A DNA stretch of 64,000 bases from the NCBI GenBank assembly GCA_026707735.1, contig JAPOWH010000002.1, forward strand, positions 372,001 to 436,000, read 5' to 3'. Below are positions 1-8,442 of the stretch, piece after piece. Below the pieces are notes generated by a model. It did no database searches and was not told where the DNA came from. It saw only the letters and a program-made list of their open reading frames with translations. Position 1 is the first letter of the stretch, and every line of letters begins with the position of its first letter. The position numbers and the translations under genes are program-made. Source of the DNA: Gammaproteobacteria bacterium (GTDB lineage Bacteria > Pseudomonadota > Gammaproteobacteria > Pseudomonadales > Azotimanducaceae).

Positions 1-613
1 ATCGAAAACTTTGTGGATACATTTAAGTAACACGAGAATAAAATTACTAATTGACCAATGAAAATTAGCCAGTATCCAAAGGATCTAACGAGATTTTTCA
101 ATTCGACAATGGTTAAAGTCTTAGTGACTGTGAAATAATCTAGTGATAGGATTGCGCGGCAAGTCAAAGATCTGTATGTCTCACTCGAAAGACTTGTCAT
201 ATTGCTTTTCGAATTTACTCCATACCGGTTTCTAGATTATCGTACTTATCGTATCTATGATTGCAGCGGTTGTACGACGAATTATCGAGTTGGATAAGAA
301 GAATGGGAGACGATTTGTTGAATTCTACTACGACCATTGCAATCGGCTGTTGAGGTGGCGATTGGCTTGTAGAACAATCGTTCCCAAGGATTTCTGACAG
401 GAGTCGGTCGGTTTTTCGTCGAGGTGGGGCACGCCAGTGCCGAAACTGCAATTGCTCCAATTGCAAACTACGTCACCTCTGGGTGTCGTGTGGAATGATG
501 GATGTAGAATCCTGCGCTGTTTTGGAAATTGCCTACTTCTGACGCATGTGCACGCATAATTGCTATCGTGCAGTTTGTCGTGATTTGACTCTGTTGCAAT
601 TCTCGGAGGCCCA
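1..613. other. Left-edge region without a supported gene
   Basis: About 600 bp before the first convincing gene. A plus-strand reading frame open from base 1 ends at a TAA within the first 30 bases and could be the tail of an upstream gene, but it is too short to judge. Short minus-strand frames between 215 and 656 have no recognisable domain and poor composition, so I do not call them. The right end carries the ribosome binding site of the next gene (GGAGG near 605). Confidence 0.5.
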
Positions 614-1438
614 ATGCCAGAAGTACTAATCCTTCACCCCGGTGAGATGGGTGCATCCCTTGGATACGCGTTGAAGACCAAAGTTAACCGGGCACATTGG
701 GTGAGCGCTAATCGTTCGGAGTCTACCCATTATCGGGCGGGCCAATCAAGCATGATTCCCCATGGAACGCTGGAAGAAGCTCTGGATCAAGTTGGAATCG
801 TAATCTCGGTATGCCCGCCAGAGCATGCTGTAGCAGTGGGCAACTCGGTATTTGAATCAGGTTTTTCTGGGCTCTTTTGCGATGCGAATGCCATTGCACC
901 GTCGACGGCGCGACACCATCTTGAGAGTTTTGGTGACAGGTATGTCGATGGAGGGATAGTGGGACCTCCTGCGTATAGGCAAGGTACGACGCGGTTGTAT
1001 CTATCGGGCGCTCAGGCGACTGAGGTGGGCAGACTGTTCTCGGGAACGGCTGTGGATGCGCGTGTTGTGGATGGCGACGAACTGTCAGCCTCTGCAGTAA
1101 AGATGTGCTATGCCGCATACACTAAGGGAACTTCCGCAATGCTGCTGGCAATACGGAGTCTGGCTGATGCACATGGAGTTTCCAGTGCAATCCACACTGA
1201 ATGGGACCTTTCGCAACCTGCGCTTTGGGAACGCTCCGAAAGAACTGGACTTGGCACTACTCGCAAAGCCTGGAGATTCGCACCTGAGATGAGGGAAATC
1301 GCGATGTCGTTCAGTGATGCTGGACTGCCCTCAGGATTTCATGAAGCCGCCGCGGAAATCTACTCACGTATGGCTTCGTTGAAGGATTCGGAACCCGTCG
1401 CGACTCGTTTGCTTGCAAAGCAGCTACGCGGAGAGTAG
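614..1438 (+). CDS. NAD(P)-binding 6-phosphogluconate-dehydrogenase-like oxidoreductase
   Basis: A 274-residue protein with an N-terminal Rossmann fold. Residues 5-17 (ILHPGEMGASLGY) give the GxMGxxLG dinucleotide loop of the beta-hydroxyacid dehydrogenase / 6-phosphogluconate dehydrogenase superfamily. Residues of the type VISVCPPEHA follow where this superfamily has its end-of-domain strand, then VDGGIVGPPA, the conserved substrate-side loop. The C-terminal half is helical, and ASAVKMCYAAYTKG matches the KxxxN/Y-type catalytic helix region; it resembles the DUF1932 domain. The substrate is not evident. The start is supported by GGAGG eight bases upstream. It stands alone on the plus strand, convergent with the SDR gene that follows. 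Confidence 0.8.
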   Translation: MPEVLILHPGEMGASLGYALKTKVNRAHWVSANRSESTHYRAGQSSMIPHGTLEEALDQVGIVISVCPPEHAVAVGNSVFESGFSGLFCDANAIAPSTARHHLESFGDRYVDGGIVGPPAYRQGTTRLYLSGAQATEVGRLFSGTAVDARVVDGDELSASAVKMCYAAYTKGTSAMLLAIRSLADAHGVSSAIHTEWDLSQPALWERSERTGLGTTRKAWRFAPEMREIAMSFSDAGLPSGFHEAAAEIYSRMASLKDSEPVATRLLAKQLRGE

Positions 1439-1532
1439 TGGACACATACAAACGATTTAGGCGAATAATGCCACCGGTCGACCAAATTCAAATGGCTGAC
1501 TGGGAGGTGATGCGATTCTTGGTTAGGTCGCT

Positions 1533-2249
1533 CTAGGGAAGCAACGCGCCACCTTCGACATCGATTGTTGACCCAGTCATGTAGTCGTTCTGAATGGCAA
1601 AGACTATAGCCGAGGCAACTTCTTCCGCCGTGCCAGCTCGGGAAATGAGAGTTCGTTCCGTCGCGCGATTCAGAAATTCTTGGCGGGCCTCTCCTACATG
1701 CGGAAACATCGGAGTGTCAATCATGCCTGGACAAACCACGTTTATTCGGCGTGGAGCAATTTCAACGGCAAGCGCGCGAGCAAATCCCTCCACAGCATTT
1801 CCAACTGTGGAGATGGCTAGGGACCCGGGATTGCACTTACGCGCAGGAAATCCACTCACGAGAACAATTGCACCCTCCTCCGACATGTATTCCGCACCTA
1901 TCCGAACTGAATTGGTATAGCCCCAGAGCTTGCGAAAGGAGAGTTGAAAGGCATCCAAATCCATTTGCAGAAACGGACCTGATGCACGCGCTCCGCCCGT
2001 TGCGCAATTGACAAGGATGTCGAACGGAGCTTCGGCCTTGAACAAGGCCGAGAGACCTTCGCGATCCAATACGTCGACTTGGCGACAGGTCACCTTGGAG
2101 CCGGTTGTTGCGCCTGCTGTGTCAATGTTGCCTTTGCTACGACTTCCAGCTACAACGACTGCACCAGCGTCTTCAAGTTGTCGAGCGGCTGCTAGCCCAA
2201 TGCCAGATGTCCCTCCGAGAACAATAGCCTTCTTGCCTTCAATCTTCAC
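1533..2249 (-). CDS. Atypical short-chain dehydrogenase/reductase without catalytic Tyr-Lys
   Basis: A 238-residue SDR-fold protein starting at a GTG. The nucleotide-binding loop is intact (GGTSGIG, residues 12-18), the NNAG-type motif reads NCATGG, and the C-terminal region is typical (INVVCPGMIDTPMF and the final DVEGG). At the active site, where classical members have YxxxK before the helix AVEGFxRALA, this protein reads AISTVGNAVEGF, so both the catalytic Tyr and Lys are absent. A subgroup of SDRs with this divergence is known; members may bind NAD(P) without classical redox chemistry or may use other residues. It is the last gene of a minus-strand run with the desaturase, CinA-like and enoyl-CoA hydratase genes. 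Confidence 0.8.
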   Translation of the reverse strand: MKIEGKKAIVLGGTSGIGLAAARQLEDAGAVVVAGSRSKGNIDTAGATTGSKVTCRQVDVLDREGLSALFKAEAPFDILVNCATGGARASGPFLQMDLDAFQLSFRKLWGYTNSVRIGAEYMSEEGAIVLVSGFPARKCNPGSLAISTVGNAVEGFARALAVEIAPRRINVVCPGMIDTPMFPHVGEARQEFLNRATERTLISRAGTAEEVASAIVFAIQNDYMTGSTIDVEGGALLP

Positions 2250-2341
2250 TCATTTTGTCCTTAATTTCACAGGTCTGGATCCTATTACTTTCGTTAGGAA
2301 AAACACTATTTGTAGTCGCTCAATGGCACATCGAACTCGAT

Positions 2342-3418
2342 TTAGGTTGGAATCGCAGGCACGTATTTGTACTTCGGGTTTGTACGATACTGGCGTTTCA
2401 GCTTAAGTAGATCCCTCCAGGTTGCGTAGAGACCGTGTGTCGCGGGAGGCAAGTCATGCTCGATCACTTTGCGTAATTTCGGAAGGTTGTAAAACGGAAC
2501 GGCTGGATACATGTGGTGTTCTAGGTGATACTGCATATTCCAGTAGTAGAAAGCGGGAAGCCAAGAACATGTGAATGTCCGAGTGTTCAGACGGAAATCC
2601 GGCTCGTCCGAGTTCAAGCCGTAGTGTTGGGGCACTCCGCAAAGGAACCCCAACCAGCCACAGTAGAAAGTCCCGAACGTGATGGTCACGATGAGAAATG
2701 GATGTCCAATGATTACGAATACAAGCGCGAGTAGACAGTGTCCACCTACGAGTATCCGCGCCCAATTGCGGTGTTTCTTTCTTAATCGGGGATTGGATTT
2801 TGGCAGCACGTGGTTGTACCAATTGCCACGTACTTTGCCATTTGCGTGACGCCAAACAGTAGCGAGGCGCTGCCAAGTCGCCATGGGATTCCATCCCAAA
2901 AATCCAAGCCACACACGCCAATACTTGAAACTTATCTTGATTGGCAGTTGAACCTCGCCGTCTATTTGAGAATGACATGTGGCTTGGTGGTGAATCGCAT
3001 GACTCTCTCGGTACCAAATGTGGTCTGACCAGCTCAGAAACGAGTAGAACACTTCAAAGAACAAATTCAACCTTCTCGATTTGAAGACAGTTCGGTGCTG
3101 TAGTTCGTGGATAGCGATTAGTCCCATAAACGGACCAATCGTGCCGTGTAGGAACAGTGCGACAAGCATTAAGGGTATCGACCAGTACCAATTGTTTAGA
3201 GACACACTCACGATGGCCCAGTAGGCGAGCAATGCTGTTGTAAAGAACAGACCTAGATGCAAGAGAGTCTGCGTCCATGCGCGGAAGTCATTGCGTCGCA
3301 TGAGTTCCTCAAGCACCTCTCTATCAATTGGCGTACGGTACCAGTCGACCTTGATGTCTCTTGCGAAAGTTTCTTGCATGTTGGTAGCTAGTCCGGGCCA
3401 AATCCTCGAGTTGGCCAA
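2342..3418 (-). CDS. Membrane fatty acid desaturase
   Basis: A 358-residue integral membrane di-iron desaturase. The three histidine boxes of the family are visible: HELQH after the first hydrophobic pair, HAIHH in the segment RESHAIHHQATCH, and HLEHH in QYHLEHHMYPAVPFYNL near the C-terminus. Hydrophobic segments lie around residues 50-75, 80-105 and 215-255, which fits the usual four-helix topology with the His boxes on the cytoplasmic face. These enzymes insert double bonds into acyl chains using O2 and electrons from a ferredoxin or rubredoxin. Substrate and regiochemistry cannot be read from sequence. It lies 30 bp downstream of the CinA-like gene on the same strand. Confidence 0.88.
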   Translation of the reverse strand: MANSRIWPGLATNMQETFARDIKVDWYRTPIDREVLEELMRRNDFRAWTQTLLHLGLFFTTALLAYWAIVSVSLNNWYWSIPLMLVALFLHGTIGPFMGLIAIHELQHRTVFKSRRLNLFFEVFYSFLSWSDHIWYRESHAIHHQATCHSQIDGEVQLPIKISFKYWRVWLGFLGWNPMATWQRLATVWRHANGKVRGNWYNHVLPKSNPRLRKKHRNWARILVGGHCLLALVFVIIGHPFLIVTITFGTFYCGWLGFLCGVPQHYGLNSDEPDFRLNTRTFTCSWLPAFYYWNMQYHLEHHMYPAVPFYNLPKLRKVIEHDLPPATHGLYATWRDLLKLKRQYRTNPKYKYVPAIPT

Positions 3419-3448
3419 TAGCCAAGTCTGAGTGTTCTGCAGAACCCG

Positions 3449-4210
3449 TCAATCGTCCCAATCGTACGATTCATTTTGTGGTTCCTGTCCTCGCAGTCGA
3501 ATGGCTTGCTTAACCTCCTTCATCATTTTGTTCAATTGTTCAACATTTGTGCCGCGCATCACCAATGTCGTTCCAAATTGTCCGTTCTTTTGAAAGGGAT
3601 AGCTGCCCAAGCTGGGTTCTTCGCCGAATCGTTCCTGTATTTGACCTAAATCGCGCGAAATTTCACTCTCACCCATGAAAGCCGTGACCGAGCAGGACTT
3701 GACGACACTACCTCCTTCAAATTGGATCGTGGGGAGCATGGCCTGCAATACGCTGGGTATTCCTGCCATGCAGTAGACATTCTCGATGGAGAATCCTGGG
3801 GGTCCGCCAGTCAAGTTGTCGATCAGTCTCGCCCCCTTTGGAATGTAGGCCATGCGAAGCCGGTTCTCCATAACGTCGGGCGCCGCCGGTCTTTGACGAA
3901 TGCGCTTTGCAATGTAGTCGTTCATTTCAAGTGGAACGCCAAAGGCTGCAGCCACGCACTCGGCGGTTATATCGTCGTGAGTAGGACCTATCCCGCCTGT
4001 AGTGAGTACATAATCGTGCTTGGCCCTTGCGTCGTTTACGGCATTGAGGATGACATCGTGCAAGTCTGGGATCACGTGAGCCTGAGCTATGGAAATCCCG
4101 CACAGATTCAATTGTTTGGCAATGTATTGGAGGTTCAGATCCTGTGTGCGACCGGACAGTATTTCGTTACCGATTATGAGCACGCAGGCCGTTACACGAC
4201 GTTCGTTCAT
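3449..4210 (-). CDS. CinA N-terminal-type (MoaB/MogA fold) protein
   Basis: A 253-residue protein of the competence/damage-inducible CinA family, N-terminal (molybdopterin-binding-like) domain only. Diagnostic segments are LIIGNEILSGRTQDLN at the N-terminus and TTGGIGPTHDD near residue 90, followed by GGPPGFSIENVYCMAGIPS. The C-terminal nicotinamide-nucleotide amidase domain of full-length CinA is missing. Stand-alone proteins of this type are annotated as competence/damage-inducible protein A; the fold suggests nucleotide or cofactor pyrophosphatase-type activity, but this copy's role is not established. It lies 18 bp after the enoyl-CoA hydratase gene and is probably cotranscribed with it. 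Confidence 0.85.
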   Translation of the reverse strand: MNERRVTACVLIIGNEILSGRTQDLNLQYIAKQLNLCGISIAQAHVIPDLHDVILNAVNDARAKHDYVLTTGGIGPTHDDITAECVAAAFGVPLEMNDYIAKRIRQRPAAPDVMENRLRMAYIPKGARLIDNLTGGPPGFSIENVYCMAGIPSVLQAMLPTIQFEGGSVVKSCSVTAFMGESEISRDLGQIQERFGEEPSLGSYPFQKNGQFGTTLVMRGTNVEQLNKMMKEVKQAIRLRGQEPQNESYDWDD

Positions 4211-4228
4211 TGTGGGTGGTTGTTCTGA

Positions 4229-5029
4229 CTACTTACCAGTGAATTCAGGTCGTCTCTTTTGCGAAAAGGCTCTACGCCCTTCCTTGTAGTCGCTCGAATT
4301 GAAACAATCCCTAACCAGCTCTGCAACTTCTTGAATTGCCTTTGAATCGGGCTGGGACTCGAATGCATTTACTGCGGCCTTTGCAGCTTTGACGGTTAAA
4401 GGCGCATTTTCCGCGATTTTGCGAGCGTAGCTCTCTACTTCCGCAGCGATATTGGCTCGTTCCGCTACAAATTGAACTATGCCGCACTCGAAAGCCTCTT
4501 CTACAGTTAGAAACCGTGCCGAAAAGAGAATGTCTCTTGCGCGGGCTGGGCCAACAATGCGGGAAAGTTTCGCGAGACCTTCGTAGTCGTATCCCAAACC
4601 GAGTCGTGCGGCAGGAATGCCGAATGTTGAATCCGGGGTGGCAAATCGAACGTCTGCATGCAACGCGGTCGCGAGGCCGCCACCTATGCAATATCCCCTG
4701 ATTAATGCAATTAGCGGTTTCGTCATGTTTGCCAAAGCTCGTGCGCCTTGTGCTGACGCGTGGCCGTAGGATTGAGCCTGTTCTGCATTGGATCGTTGCT
4801 TGTCGAATTCCGTTATGTCTGCGCCAGATATGAACGACTTTTCTCCCGCGCCCTGCATAACAACGACCCGCACATCCTCGTGGGACTCGAAGCATTCGAT
4901 GATTTCGTAGATGCCTTGCCACATTTCCAAGGAAAGGGCATTGTGACGTGCGGGATTATTGAAAGTCATCCATCCTATGCTGCCGTCGATTTCGGCAGTC
5001 ATTCGGGTGGTTTGCAGATTGAGCTCCAT
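4229..5029 (-). CDS. Enoyl-CoA hydratase/isomerase family protein
   Basis: A crotonase-fold protein of about 266 residues from the chosen ATG at 5029. A longer frame opens at 5131, but its extra 34 residues do not look like the family. Signature features are NPARHNALSLEMW near the N-terminus, the oxyanion-hole segment SFISGADITEF, and IRGYCIGGGLATALHADVRFA with IPAARLGLGYDYEG. The second catalytic position of classical hydratases is not preserved as Glu in an obvious way, so isomerase or other crotonase chemistry is possible. It acts on acyl-CoA thioesters in the cytoplasm. It heads a minus-strand run and is divergent from the acyl-CoA dehydrogenase at 5206. Confidence 0.85.
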   Translation of the reverse strand: MELNLQTTRMTAEIDGSIGWMTFNNPARHNALSLEMWQGIYEIIECFESHEDVRVVVMQGAGEKSFISGADITEFDKQRSNAEQAQSYGHASAQGARALANMTKPLIALIRGYCIGGGLATALHADVRFATPDSTFGIPAARLGLGYDYEGLAKLSRIVGPARARDILFSARFLTVEEAFECGIVQFVAERANIAAEVESYARKIAENAPLTVKAAKAAVNAFESQPDSKAIQEVAELVRDCFNSSDYKEGRRAFSQKRRPEFTGK

Positions 5030-5205
5030 GGCGAATGGGCGAATCAATTCACTTGTTGGTCTACTGCCAAATTGTAGAGAAGTGCAAGACAGTGTAGGCG
5101 TAGAGAGACTCGTAGCGAATTTGTAGTCCATTCTCAGGTGCTAGCTAAATTCCAATTCGCTACACTCGCACCTCCTCCTGATCATTTCGCTGCCGGACAG
5201 ACGCC

Positions 5206-6372
5206 ATGAGTTTCCAAGAACGCGAAGAGCACCAACTTATTCGTGAAGCGGTGCGCAAGATTTGTGCCGACTTTCCTGACGAGTATTGGTCCAAATGCGA
5301 CCAAGAGCATCAGTTTCCGTGGGATTTCTACAACGCGTTGGCAGAGGGCGGATGGATAGGCATTGCCATACCAGAAAAGTATGGAGGTAGCGGCAGAGGC
5401 ATTACTGAAGCATCGATCGTATTGGAGGAGGTAGCAGCTTCCGGTGCGGCCATGAACGGCTGCAGCGGCATTCACCTCTCAATTTTCGGTATGCAACCTG
5501 TCATCAAGTATGGATCGGATGAGATGAAGGAAAAGTACTTGCCGCGTGTAGCAAAGGGCGATTTGCATGTGGCTTTTGGTGTAACGGAACCCGATGCGGG
5601 CACAGATACCACCTCCATCACAACAAGAGCCAAGCGAGTGGGCGACAACTACTTGGTTCGCGGTCGAAAAGTGTGGACGACGAAAGCCTTGGATTCAGAA
5701 CGGGTCTTGCTGCTTACGCGTACTCAGGAGAAGCACCAGGTTGCAAGAAGATCAGACGGTATGACTTTGTTGTTTGCTGAATTGCAGCGTCCTGAAGTCT
5801 CGATTTCCCCAATTGACAAAGTCGGACGCAACGCCATTGCGACATGCGAAGTCGTCTACGACGACCTGCTTGTTCCCGTTGAGGATCGCATTGGAGAAGA
5901 AGGAAGAGGTTTCCGTTATTTGTTGGATGGACTGAACGCAGAACGAGTTCTAGTGGCTGCAGAGGCATTGGGCATAGGACGTGCGGCATTGAAACGAGCC
6001 ACTCAGTACGCGAAGGATCGCGTCGTCTTCGGACGCCCGATTGGGCAGAATCAGGGAGTTTCTTTTCCCTTGGGCGAAGCTCAGATCCGACTAGATGCCG
6101 CCGAACTGATGATTCGCAAGGCTTCATGGCTGTTGGATAGAGATGAACCCTGCGGCGCGGAAGCGAACATGGCAAAGTGGCTGGCGGCAGATGCCTGTTT
6201 CCAAGCGGCAGATCAGGCGGTGCAAACTCACGGAGGGTTTGGCTACGCAAGGGAGTATCACGTAGAACGCTACTGGCGCGAAGCTCGTCTCCAGCGCATC
6301 GCGCCCATCTCGCAGGAAATGGTTCTCAACTATGTAACTGAGCATGTCATGGGGCTGCCCCGTTCCTATTGA
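5206..6372 (+). CDS. Acyl-CoA dehydrogenase
   Basis: A 388-residue flavoprotein with the three-part acyl-CoA dehydrogenase fold: N-terminal helical domain (residues about 1-115), middle beta domain with FGVTEPDAGTDTTS, the FAD/substrate loop, and a C-terminal helical domain with the QTHGGFGYAREYHVERYWREAR segment. The tail RIAPISQEMVLNYV, ending in GLPRSY, is typical of a subgroup of long-chain-type enzymes. It would catalyse alpha,beta-dehydrogenation of an acyl-CoA and pass electrons to ETF. The divergent enoyl-CoA hydratase at 4229-5029 would provide the next beta-oxidation step. Start ATG at 5206 follows a short purine-poor leader. Confidence 0.92.
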   Translation: MSFQEREEHQLIREAVRKICADFPDEYWSKCDQEHQFPWDFYNALAEGGWIGIAIPEKYGGSGRGITEASIVLEEVAASGAAMNGCSGIHLSIFGMQPVIKYGSDEMKEKYLPRVAKGDLHVAFGVTEPDAGTDTTSITTRAKRVGDNYLVRGRKVWTTKALDSERVLLLTRTQEKHQVARRSDGMTLLFAELQRPEVSISPIDKVGRNAIATCEVVYDDLLVPVEDRIGEEGRGFRYLLDGLNAERVLVAAEALGIGRAALKRATQYAKDRVVFGRPIGQNQGVSFPLGEAQIRLDAAELMIRKASWLLDRDEPCGAEANMAKWLAADACFQAADQAVQTHGGFGYAREYHVERYWREARLQRIAPISQEMVLNYVTEHVMGLPRSY

Positions 6373-6493
6373 TCGAGTTGGAGTGTGAATCGAGTTGACC
6401 GCTCCCTCCCTCGTAGTGGCAGACGGGGAAACATTGACGCAAGCTGAAGTGGACCGCAAGCTATCATCTTCCTAATTAGGAACACATTCAGCG

Positions 6494-7342
6494 GTGACGT
6501 CACCGCACAAAATGGAATCAAGAAGGATCTATTGCTCCGATCTGTCCACTGCTGCCGGAGAAAACATGCTGGGCACGGCTCCTCAGGTAGATTTCTGGAT
6601 TCTTCTAGAGTATCGGGAGCAATGGACGCGTAAGGCAGTTGACGACAACGAACTGCCAGACCCTGTTTCGAGCTGGCTTGGCGACTCGATTGCCGCTCTG
6701 GAGAAGAAAGGCAGGAAACCCAGGGTTCAATTTATTCGCCAACCTCGCCGTGCAACGGGTCCGCGGAAACTGTTCGTGAGCGAATCCTCTTTATTGCGTT
6801 CCATGTCATTTTCGTCATATTTGGACTTAACTGAAATCGATCTTGAGCAGGACGTCACGGAGGCGCAGACATCAAATTTCTATTGTGTCTGTGCGCATGC
6901 TTCAAGAGATCTATGTTGTTCGCGATATGGATTGGCAACGTGGAATCGATTGCTGGAACTGTCCGAGGGGCGAGCATGGCAATCAACGCACCTTGGTGGA
7001 CATCGCTTTGCGCCCAATGTGCTTGTATTGCCACAGGGTCGTCTCTACGGTCGGGTCCATTTAAACAAGGTGGATGGGTTCTTTAGCAAAGTAGAGAATG
7101 GAGAAGTAGACTACGAGCTCTTGCGCGGCCGCTCAGAGTTTGCCAGCGAGGCGCAAGCTTGCGAATGCTTGGTAGAGCACCAAGTGAACTCAGTATTGGC
7201 ATGCGATTCGGACTTAGTTCGATTTGCCACAACTAAGGGCGAGCTTGAAGTGAATGTTCCCGCCAGAAGGGAAGAAATGGCAGTAGTTGCGAGTTGCGGG
7301 GACGACGAACCGACCTACGTGCGTCCCTTCACCGATACTTAG
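6494..7342 (+). CDS. Sucrase/ferredoxin-like (thioredoxin-fold [2Fe-2S]) protein
   Basis: A 282-residue protein matching the sucrase/ferredoxin-like family. Key features are FYCVCAHASRDLCCSRYG, which supplies the cysteines expected for a [2Fe-2S] site, and THLGGHRFAPNVLVLPQGRLYGRV, the family's HxGGHRFAxN signature. The start is a GTG at 6494 with AGGA upstream; an ATG at 6512 is an alternative. The name comes from a yeast gene and does not imply sucrase activity; a redox role in the cytoplasm is likely. Its 3' end overlaps the convergent acyltransferase gene by 14 bp. Confidence 0.75.
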   Translation: MTSPHKMESRRIYCSDLSTAAGENMLGTAPQVDFWILLEYREQWTRKAVDDNELPDPVSSWLGDSIAALEKKGRKPRVQFIRQPRRATGPRKLFVSESSLLRSMSFSSYLDLTEIDLEQDVTEAQTSNFYCVCAHASRDLCCSRYGLATWNRLLELSEGRAWQSTHLGGHRFAPNVLVLPQGRLYGRVHLNKVDGFFSKVENGEVDYELLRGRSEFASEAQACECLVEHQVNSVLACDSDLVRFATTKGELEVNVPARREEMAVVASCGDDEPTYVRPFTDT

Positions 7343-8186
7343 TTATGCCTTTGCTCAAGTGGTTGAGCACGAATTCTCGCAACTGTTCTGTGTCTTCCTG
7401 GGGATCACCTTTCGATTCGAACGCTTCGCCAATAGTTAGACGGTACTTCTGACCGCTTTTGTTGAGCAATTCTCGAAAAAGCGTCATGTCCTTTAATTCT
7501 TGGTTCACGAACCACGTCAGGTAGTAAAACAACGTGTTGTGTCCCTTGATGTTCATGGGAACCACTGGAATCTCATACTTCTGAGCAAGATTTAGGGCAG
7601 TAATCTGCCACGGTCTTTCCTTTAATCCCTTAATGGTTGGTCGAGCAAGGCGACCCGAGGGAAATATCACGACGAGCCGTTCATCCTTGATTGCTCGAAC
7701 TAATGCATGGATTGTTTCACGATTTCTCTTCGGCGTGCGGAAATCGTCTCGCCATTCGACGGGCACGATGATCTCTGACAAGCCTGCAGATACACGTATT
7801 GCATCCCGGTTGGCAAGAAAGACGATGTCATCGCGTATGTCTTTGAGCGCGTCGTAGACCGCGATGCCGTCAGCGATGCCAGCTGGATGATTCGGTGTTA
7901 CAAGCGCACGTCCGCTCTTGGGAATGCTCTCCACGCCGGTGGCGTGCACCTTCAACTTCAAGAGATCAGACATGTAGTCGAAGACTTCCCTTCCTCGCAA
8001 CGTCGAAATGCTGTCCGCCATGCGCACAGCTTTGTCGTAGCCAAGAATTCCGTCTCTCAACGTTCGAATTAAGCGCCAGGTTGCCGGATGCTTCATGAGG
8101 TTGACAGCGCGTTCCTCAATTAAGACATCGACTATATGACGCTCTCTCGCGTGATGCGCGTCAATGAACGAGGATTCGGTTGTCAT
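7329..8186 (-). CDS. PlsC-type 1-acylglycerol-3-phosphate acyltransferase family protein
   Basis: About 285 residues from the ATG at 8186 (an in-frame TTG at 8207 is a weaker start). The acyltransferase motifs are LVTPNHPAGIADGIAV, a variant of the NHxxxxD catalytic block, and VIFPSGRLARP, the substrate-binding FPEG-like block. This enzyme class moves acyl chains from acyl-CoA or acyl-ACP to lysophosphatidate or related acceptors at the inner membrane. No strong transmembrane segment is seen, so membrane association is probably peripheral. The acceptor is not certain, because the family also includes ornithine-lipid and other acyltransferases. Confidence 0.78.
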   Translation of the reverse strand: MTTESSFIDAHHARERHIVDVLIEERAVNLMKHPATWRLIRTLRDGILGYDKAVRMADSISTLRGREVFDYMSDLLKLKVHATGVESIPKSGRALVTPNHPAGIADGIAVYDALKDIRDDIVFLANRDAIRVSAGLSEIIVPVEWRDDFRTPKRNRETIHALVRAIKDERLVVIFPSGRLARPTIKGLKERPWQITALNLAQKYEIPVVPMNIKGHNTLFYYLTWFVNQELKDMTLFRELLNKSGQKYRLTIGEAFESKGDPQEDTEQLREFVLNHLSKGITKYR

Positions 8187-8442
8187 CGGGTGAACTCTCG
8201 CATGCAACTAAGACTCACCATGTCTGTGCATTGTTCTCACCTGAGACAATTCGCATGACAGTTTTCTGCCCCAATGTAGAGTTAGCGTCACTTGAAAATG
8301 AATTTTGGGCGATTGCAACCCAGTTTGGACCTTTGACCATACGTTAATTCATTTTATCCAGCATTTTGTTGTTCCATGCTCAGCCAATGCCGGAAGCAAC
8401 ATTCGCACCTGTGCACCTTGTGGTGTACCAATGCAGACTTTA

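Noticed and set aside
215..656. Two minus-strand short frames near the left edge
   Set aside because: No recognisable motif, unusual composition, and the second runs into the start of the well-supported oxidoreductase gene on the other strand.
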